Made by a program: the position numbers and the translations under genes | The notes under the pieces: generated by a model | Told to the model about the DNA's origin: nothing | The model's input: the letters and a program-made list of their open reading frames with translations, nothing else | Databases searched by the model: none | Shown here: positions 1-5,381 of the stretch, in pieces | How positions within the stretch are numbered: the first letter of the stretch is position 1 | Layout: each line of letters starts with the position of its first letter | From: Flavobacterium sp. | GTDB taxonomy: Bacteria > Bacteroidota > Bacteroidia > Flavobacteriales > Flavobacteriaceae | Reading direction: 5' to 3' | Assembly: GCA_023253295.1 (NCBI GenBank) | Contig: JALRGZ010000005.1 | Span: 1 to 7,671 of the forward strand | DNA: 7,671 bases

Positions 1-656
1 CCCTTGGTAACGCATATTGCATTAGTTTTTGTTTTTTCTGCAATAAAATGAATATTTTCTTCTAAACCTTTAAATGGTGAATTCATAGCAATGGCAATTT
101 CGAATAATTCTTCATCATTGAATTTGATAAAATTGGCAGAAATCATTAATTCTTCAAGAACTGAATATGTATAATGTGGCTTTCTCAAATTCACATCAAA
201 AACTTTATACACCTGCATTTCTAATAATTCATTAAGAGCTTGTTTTGAAACTTGATCTCTACAAATTAGACTTCCATAAATTAACACATCCGCTTCAGTA
301 ACTAAGTTTTTAGCCAGATCAGTTAAAACAATTTTGTCCCAAGCCGAAGGATAGGCAATTTCATAACTCGCTGAACCTCGCTCATTCAATGTTACATTGA
401 CCAAACCTGTCGGGTAGCCTTCTGATTTAATAATTGCATTAGTATCAAGTCCTAGATTTTTAACCTGATTTATAATTGCATCTCCATCCTGATCATTGCC
501 TACACAACTAATCATAGCTACATCACAACCCAAAGTTTTCATGCGCAAAGCAACATTCAAAGGAGCTCCACCTATTTTTTTCTCATTTCCAAAAACATCC
601 CAAAGTACTTCACCATAAGCGACAGCCTTTAGCTTCTTTTCATCATTCATTTTCAT
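1..656 (-). CDS. PfkB-family sugar kinase, probable fructokinase (3' end cut by window edge)
   Basis: The frame is open from an ATG at 656 to the left edge and gives 218 residues. PfkB kinases usually have about 290-320, so roughly the last quarter is missing, including the expected DTxGAGD motif with the catalytic Asp. Visible family features are the N-terminal strand AVAYGEVLWDVF (11-22), the PfkB signature GGAPLNVALRMKTLG (29-43), CVGNDQDGD (51-59), FDVNLRKP (153-160), a polar segment KFNDEEL (178-184) and the strand AICVTK at the cut. The family transfers phosphate from ATP to a sugar. Fructose is inferred from the GH32 gene 20 bases upstream, since a cytoplasmic kinase would be needed to use fructan-derived fructose. 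No signal peptide is seen, as expected for a cytoplasmic enzyme. An in-frame ATG two codons in (650) is an alternative start; the leader (aaagaag before 656) slightly favours the first. Another PfkB sugar kinase specificity is possible but less likely here. Confidence 0.93.
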   Translation of the reverse strand, partial: MKMNDEKKLKAVAYGEVLWDVFGNEKKIGGAPLNVALRMKTLGCDVAMISCVGNDQDGDAIINQVKNLGLDTNAIIKSEGYPTGLVNVTLNERGSASYEIAYPSAWDKIVLTDLAKNLVTEADVLIYGSLICRDQVSKQALNELLEMQVYKVFDVNLRKPHYTYSVLEELMISANFIKFNDEELFEIAIAMNSPFKGLEENIHFIAEKTKTNAICVTK

Positions 657-676
657 CTTCTTTAAAAATTTTTCTA

Positions 677-2230
677 TTAAGGTTGCACAAGCTGAAGTTG
701 TGAAACAGTACAATTTTGTCCTTGAGCTAAAATTCCCCAACTGTACTTTTCTCTTCCATAAATACGATTGGTCAAAGCTACTTTTCCGTCAATATAAAGT
801 ACAACTACACTTCCTTCAGCAATTATTTCAACATTATACTTGGTATTAGTTTGCAAATCAAATGGAATTCTTGTTGTTTCTTGAGAAGCTGAATTGTATC
901 CAATAATTGCGTCATTTGAAATATCAAAAACAATTTTATAAAAACTTCCTGTGCTATTGGTATGGAAAACAAACCCTGAGTTTCCGCCTGAACTTGTCAT
1001 TGTAACTTCTGCATTTATTTTCGCTCTTTTACCAATAGGATTAAACGTTACCATCGCATTATCAGAAGTACTTGTTAAGGCATATGAATTATTATTCATA
1101 TTTACACCGCCTTCAGTTGTACTTACTTCTATTGGAACATTTTTACCAAAAAAGTTTTTTACGGATTGTGGCGCCTGAGTACCTAAAGTTCCATCTGAAT
1201 TTTGAACCAATTCATGGATCACCATATTTCCAGCCCAATCTTTATTACCTAAATCATTCTCAGGTGATTTTCTGGCATTCCAACCAAAAACATATCTTTT
1301 ACTTCCATCGGAAGCTGTTTTACCGGCATAAAAGTATTCACCATCAATTCGATCATTTTCTGGAGTAATCCATGGACCATTCAATGATGTTGCCATTCTA
1401 TAATGCGTTCCTTTGGCTCCACTCCAGTTTTCCGAGAAAAATAAATACCAATAATTACCCATTTTAAAAACATCAGCACACTCCATCATTAAATAATTTT
1501 CTTCAGGAGTTGTAGTGTAAATAGGAGCTTGAACTTCCCAATTTCCTGAAGCCGGATCTGCAGTTGTAAAATGTAACAAAACAGCTTTTCTGCCAGGTTC
1601 CGTTTGGGTACTTACTAACATCGAGTATTTATTCAACTCTGGATTAAAAAATACATGAGGATCTCTAAAATCAAAATTATAATACCCTGCAGGTGCAGTA
1701 ATTTTGAAAGAAGGTACTTTTGTCCAATTCTTCAAATCCGTACTTGTAGCACATAAAACGCTTTCCCTGGGATTGGATTCTAAAAAAGCAGCAATTCCAT
1801 TATGTCCAGTATAATAAAAATAATAGGTATTCCCTACTTTTACTACCGAACCAGTACCTACACCAAAATCAGCTTCGGTAGTAGTTCCATATGGTATCAT
1901 TTGACCTTCATAAGTAAAATGAGCTAAATCAGTACTTAAAAACTCATGAATGTCATGAAAGCCTTTTCCTGCTGGTTTATTCTTAGCATCATGCAGGAAA
2001 TAAATATGAAATTTTCCATTATCAAAAAAAGGCATAATATCTCCAGTATAACCTGCACTATAATAAGGCTCTGTTCCTCCATCAATCCATAATGATGGAG
2101 GAATGGGATAAATATCAGCTATCGTTGAATCTCCACCCGTAATTGAGCCTCCGATATAATTATCATCCTGGCTACAAGATAATAATGAAAAAAAAATGGT
2201 CGCAATTGTTATTATATTTCTAGTTTTCAT
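677..2230 (-). CDS. Glycoside hydrolase family 32 fructan hydrolase (levanase/inulinase type), surface lipoprotein
   Basis: The product has 517 residues. It starts with a lipoprotein signal peptide ending in LLSC (Cys19), followed by SQDD, an acidic tract resembling the Bacteroidota lipoprotein export signal, and a Gly/Ser-rich linker to about residue 36. The five-bladed propeller catalytic domain covers about 40-355. The GH32 catalytic triad is readable: nucleophile Asp64 in TGDIMPFF, transition-state stabiliser Asp190 in FRDPH, and acid/base Glu250 in MMECADVF. The usual WMNDPNG around the nucleophile is replaced by GYTGDIMPFFDNG, which marks a divergent GH32 branch. Residues about 365-517 form the C-terminal beta-sandwich usual in GH32, possibly the type called DUF4975. 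The enzyme should cleave beta-fructosidic bonds in levan or inulin at the cell surface; endo or exo action cannot be read from the sequence. The gene lies 21 bases after the DUF4960-type gene and 20 before the kinase. The ATG at 2230 is supported by the complete signal peptide and an A-rich leader. Confidence 0.95.
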   Translation of the reverse strand: MKTRNIITIATIFFSLLSCSQDDNYIGGSITGGDSTIADIYPIPPSLWIDGGTEPYYSAGYTGDIMPFFDNGKFHIYFLHDAKNKPAGKGFHDIHEFLSTDLAHFTYEGQMIPYGTTTEADFGVGTGSVVKVGNTYYFYYTGHNGIAAFLESNPRESVLCATSTDLKNWTKVPSFKITAPAGYYNFDFRDPHVFFNPELNKYSMLVSTQTEPGRKAVLLHFTTADPASGNWEVQAPIYTTTPEENYLMMECADVFKMGNYWYLFFSENWSGAKGTHYRMATSLNGPWITPENDRIDGEYFYAGKTASDGSKRYVFGWNARKSPENDLGNKDWAGNMVIHELVQNSDGTLGTQAPQSVKNFFGKNVPIEVSTTEGGVNMNNNSYALTSTSDNAMVTFNPIGKRAKINAEVTMTSSGGNSGFVFHTNSTGSFYKIVFDISNDAIIGYNSASQETTRIPFDLQTNTKYNVEIIAEGSVVVLYIDGKVALTNRIYGREKYSWGILAQGQNCTVSQLQLVQP

Positions 2231-2251
2231 CGAATTGTTTTTTTTATTGAA

Positions 2252-3649
2252 TTATTTTCCTGCCAGATAGTTAATACTATTTTGAGTCAAGGTCTTAATA
2301 TTTGTGATAAACTCATTAGCCTGGCTAGGTACTCCACTACTATTAGTTTCATTATACCAATCATAAGCTCCCATAGAAATTACGACTACGTTTTTATCCG
2401 TTCCTGTATTAGGCCATTCTGCAATTGTTACACGACCATCTAAGTTATCGTCCCAGCCTTCACTGGCTAAGTTTATACCTCCGGTTTGGTTTCGCCACCC
2501 TTCACCGTTAACATAACCACCCCATTCTGGTACAAACCACCAGGCTGTATGGTTTAATCGGTAGGTTCCACTTTGCAATAAGTAGGCTTTTCCAGTTTCA
2601 TAAGTAGTGAGTCCATCAAAAATTGGATGTGTTTCATGACCTCTAAAAGACATTCCCCATGAATTACCGTCAACCCAACCACCAGGCAAGAAATCTCCAA
2701 AAACATTATTTGGTCCTTTGCCGGATGGAACAATTCCTAAAGCATCAACATATTGAGAAGCAAAAGAAGTCAGTAATAAATTTCCACCATTGGCACGGAA
2801 TGCTTGCAAGGCCTGCGTAACTGCAGGTTTGAATGCCTCAGTCGGTAAATTAGTAGCCGAATCAAAATGCCACCAGATAACATCTATTCCACTTAAATCT
2901 GTACCATTTACAATATCACCAAACGAAATATATTTAGCTCCATTAAAATTTTCAAACAACCAATTTGAAGCCGTAATTTCATCCATATTGGTTATTTCAG
3001 CTCTGGTTGCGGCAGTTCCTAAAAAGGCAACCACTAAACCGGATACCGGCACACCAACATTGGCTGTATAATTAACCGATTTTCCATTGGCTGTTACTAC
3101 GAAAGTCACTGGATTTGAAAAATCTATAGTAGCTCCTGAACTTGGCGAAATGGATACTCCCTGAGTCAATTCGATTACAGGTTTTAATGCTGTTAAATCT
3201 GTATTTTCCGGAAGTACCATCGTAATGGTTTTATTGGCGTGATTAATTGCAGCTGTAACTCCATTAATTGTAAACGTTTTTATTGGACTTAATACTACTA
3301 CTGAAACCGTATAATCCTTATATAAATTACCATTTACAACTCTAAATTTCAATGCGTTATTAAAATTAAAAGTCTGGCTTAAATCTACACTGGAAGTAGC
3401 TCCTGCTTCTAAAACAACTTCAGGATTAACAGCCGTAATTTCTGTACCATAAGGCAAGGTTACCGTGATTTTTCCCAATTTTTGATCTATTTCACCCGCT
3501 ACTCCATTAATTTTAAAAGAAGTAACATCCGATGGAGTATTTAGTTCCAGATTTGCATTATCAAAGCTGTTCTCACATGCAGTAAATACAAAGAACAATG
3601 CAAATATCAAAGACAATTTTGTCCAATTCTTAGTTATAATTTTTCTCAT
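2252..3649 (-). CDS. Surface glycan-binding lipoprotein with two DUF5018-type repeats and a DUF4960-type domain
   Basis: The product has 465 residues. A lipoprotein signal peptide ends in FTAC (Cys25), followed by ENSFDN. Two Ig-like repeats of about 80 residues come next (41-120 and 121-200); each opens with a SFKINGV/TFTINGV strand and has a mid-repeat LPYGTEIT/LPENTDLT motif, as in DUF5018 domains. The C-terminal region (about 204-465) resembles DUF4960, the type I recall for BT1761, the levan-binding surface protein of the B. thetaiotaomicron levan locus. It contains VVAFLG (206-211), a DVIWWHFDS strand (256-264), ANGGNLLLTS (286-295), HETHPIFDGL (338-347) and many tryptophans (325, 331, 370, 371, 376, 385, 399, 412, 431) that could stack on sugar rings. 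Residues 400-411 match an EF-hand calcium loop. The inferred role is to hold fructan at the cell surface for the neighbouring GH32 enzyme and SusCD. It sits 19 bases after the SusD gene, the usual place for such a protein. Domain names are from memory; enzymatic activity is not excluded but no catalytic residues are recognised. Confidence 0.88.
   Translation of the reverse strand: MRKIITKNWTKLSLIFALFFVFTACENSFDNANLELNTPSDVTSFKINGVAGEIDQKLGKITVTLPYGTEITAVNPEVVLEAGATSSVDLSQTFNFNNALKFRVVNGNLYKDYTVSVVVLSPIKTFTINGVTAAINHANKTITMVLPENTDLTALKPVIELTQGVSISPSSGATIDFSNPVTFVVTANGKSVNYTANVGVPVSGLVVAFLGTAATRAEITNMDEITASNWLFENFNGAKYISFGDIVNGTDLSGIDVIWWHFDSATNLPTEAFKPAVTQALQAFRANGGNLLLTSFASQYVDALGIVPSGKGPNNVFGDFLPGGWVDGNSWGMSFRGHETHPIFDGLTTYETGKAYLLQSGTYRLNHTAWWFVPEWGGYVNGEGWRNQTGGINLASEGWDDNLDGRVTIAEWPNTGTDKNVVVISMGAYDWYNETNSSGVPSQANEFITNIKTLTQNSINYLAGK
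3050..3529 (-). repeat. Tandem pair of DUF5018-type Ig-like repeats inside the surface glycan-binding protein
   Basis: The repeat is visible at protein level. Unit 1 is residues 41-120 (3290-3529) and unit 2 is residues 121-200 (3050-3289). The units align as FKINGVAGEI / FTINGVTAAI, GKITVTLPYGTEIT / KTITMVLPENTDLT, AVNPEVVLEAGA / ALKPVIELTQGV, LKFRVVNGNLYKDYTVSV / VTFVVTANGKSVNYTANV. Such modules usually act as rigid spacers that lift a binding domain away from the membrane. The DNA copies have diverged well beyond a recent duplication. Confidence 0.85.
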
Positions 3650-3668
3650 TTTGATATTTTTTTATGAA

Positions 3669-5360
3669 TTAATATCCTGTATTTTGTTTGTATAAACCTT
3701 GGCTGAAATTAATTTGCTTCAACGGAATTGGGCAATATTCTTCCTTGTGTGCATCAAAAAAGGCATCTTGATAATAGCTACGCTTAGTTTTTTCTTTATC
3801 ATAAAAAGCATTCATCACCTCATCAGTCACTCCCCATCTCACTAAATCAAAGAAACGACTACCTTCCATTGCAAATTCTAATCTTCTTTCCCAACGTAAA
3901 GCTTTGCGGGCAAAATCCTGAGTCCACGTACAGTTTACACCATCCTCGTATAAACTGATTTTGAAATTGCTTACATAAGTAAGTCTTCCTGTACTTTCAG
4001 ACGCTCTTTTTCTAATATCATTAATTAATGGCAACGCTTCGGCTTCTCTTCCCAATTCAATTAAAGCTTCTGCTCTCATCAGGATTACATCCGCATAACG
4101 AATTTGGATTCTGTTTTTAGAATTCCCGTAAAAAGGATCAATATTAACAACACAAGAACAACTTGGAGCAACATTTTCTTTTAAAGAAGCATAATATCCA
4201 TAAGTTCCAGGAGAACGATTCCAAGCCTCTACATATAAAAATTCAGGATCGTATTTATAAGGCAAACCTGGTAAAGCTACTGTATGATACAATCTTGGAT
4301 CGACAGTATTAACATCAATATTTTTATAATCAAAATCAGAATTGTTGTAAGTGTCAAATTCTGGTAATCCATTTGCGTCTGTTTTAAACGCATTTACTAA
4401 ATTTTGACTTGGTTTATGAAAGTCACAGCATCCTAATCCCTGAGGAGTTGAAAGAACATCAGAAAAATTTAATCTTCCGTATAAAGTCCCGTCATTATCT
4501 GAAAATTGAATTGAAAAAAGCGCTTCAGGACCATTTTCATAACTTTCTGGTAAAAAATTATTAGCAAAATCAGGTTCTAAACTAGCTTTTCCAATTACTT
4601 TATCAGTAGCATCTATTACTTGCTGTAAATGTTGTTGATTGATTCCTGTAACATTATAAGTTTCATCTTGCGTATAAGCCTGATACAAACGTGTTTTTGC
4701 TAAATAAGCATAAGCTGCTTTTTTGGTAGCACGTCCTACCTGAGGTTGAGCATCTGGTAATCCATTAGCTGCTGCCTGAAAATCTTCAGCTATCTTTTCC
4801 CATAATTCTTCATTCGTTAGTGCCTTATTGGAAATGGTTTTATAATCTTCTACCGGAATATCTTCAGTAATATAAGGTACATTTCTAAACATAATTTTTA
4901 GCATGAAGTAAAAATGTCCTCTCAAAAAGCGCATTTCGGCAATACGGGTGTTTTTTAAAGGATAATCAGCTTCAGAGATTTGTTCCAATGCTTTTAGGGC
5001 TTTATTAACTCTGGAAACCCCTACATAACTGATGTACCAAAAAGAATCCAACTCTCCAAAATCAGTTCGGATATTATTTGAAACTTCAAAAAAGTGAAAA
5101 TTCTGAATGTCATTAGTACCACTACCTCCCTTATAAGCATCATCCGAACGTACATTTCCAAATGGCCATAAACTGTATGGCGAATCATAATGATCATTTC
5201 CTAATTGCGCATAAGCAGCATTCATAAACCCCTCTATTGATTGCGGGGTAACAATATCACTTTCTGATAACACACCGCGAGGCTGATTATCAAGAAAATC
5301 AGAACAGGACACCAATGTTCCCAGTGTTAAAAAAACGGTTATATATAGTAACTTTTTCAT
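3669..5360 (-). CDS. SusD/RagB-family glycan-binding outer-membrane lipoprotein
   Basis: The product has 563 residues, within the usual SusD range. A lipoprotein signal peptide ends in LVSC (Cys19), followed by SDFLDNQP, the common SusD N-terminus. The helical core includes RFLRGHFYFML (144-154) and the TPR-like AAYAYLAKTRLYQAY (215-229). The C-terminal SusD part has RYADVILMRAEALIELG (421-437), RWERRLEFAMEGSRFFDLVRWG (489-510) and the typical ending PIPLKQI...LYKQNTGY (544-563). SusD proteins form a lid over the SusC barrel and hand oligosaccharides to it; here the ligand is inferred to be a fructan oligosaccharide. Cysteines come in two close pairs, Cys311/Cys312 and Cys401/Cys403, with further ones at 477 and 543; these are unusual for a surface protein and may form disulfides. 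The gene starts 21 bases after the SusC stop codon. The ATG at 5360 is fixed by the signal peptide; the leader is A-rich without a clear Shine-Dalgarno sequence. Confidence 0.97.
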   Translation of the reverse strand: MKKLLYITVFLTLGTLVSCSDFLDNQPRGVLSESDIVTPQSIEGFMNAAYAQLGNDHYDSPYSLWPFGNVRSDDAYKGGSGTNDIQNFHFFEVSNNIRTDFGELDSFWYISYVGVSRVNKALKALEQISEADYPLKNTRIAEMRFLRGHFYFMLKIMFRNVPYITEDIPVEDYKTISNKALTNEELWEKIAEDFQAAANGLPDAQPQVGRATKKAAYAYLAKTRLYQAYTQDETYNVTGINQQHLQQVIDATDKVIGKASLEPDFANNFLPESYENGPEALFSIQFSDNDGTLYGRLNFSDVLSTPQGLGCCDFHKPSQNLVNAFKTDANGLPEFDTYNNSDFDYKNIDVNTVDPRLYHTVALPGLPYKYDPEFLYVEAWNRSPGTYGYYASLKENVAPSCSCVVNIDPFYGNSKNRIQIRYADVILMRAEALIELGREAEALPLINDIRKRASESTGRLTYVSNFKISLYEDGVNCTWTQDFARKALRWERRLEFAMEGSRFFDLVRWGVTDEVMNAFYDKEKTKRSYYQDAFFDAHKEEYCPIPLKQINFSQGLYKQNTGY

Positions 5361-5381
5361 GTCTTTGATTTAAACTTTTTA

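Noticed and set aside
664..673. Perfect A/T palindrome (aaaaattttt) between the GH32 gene and the kinase gene
   Set aside because: It has no GC-rich stem or loop, sits in a 20-base spacer directly before a start codon, and is expected by chance in sequence this A/T-rich, so it is not called a terminator or operator.
951..1368. Plus-strand open frames of 75 and 98 codons opposite the GH32 gene
   Set aside because: They lie antisense inside a gene with an intact catalytic triad, have no family resemblance, and look like shadows of A/T-rich coding sequence. The same holds for the plus-strand frames at 2790-3071, 5638-5826 and 7165-7377.
677..2230. GH32 gene as a degenerate or inactive copy because WMNDPNG is absent
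   Set aside because: Asp64, Asp190 and Glu250 are all present in recognisable motifs, the length is normal and the frame is intact, so a divergent active enzyme is more likely.
2252..3649. DUF4960-type protein as an active glutamine amidotransferase or protease
   Set aside because: The mature protein has no cysteine apart from the lipidated one, and the operon context fits a surface binding protein.
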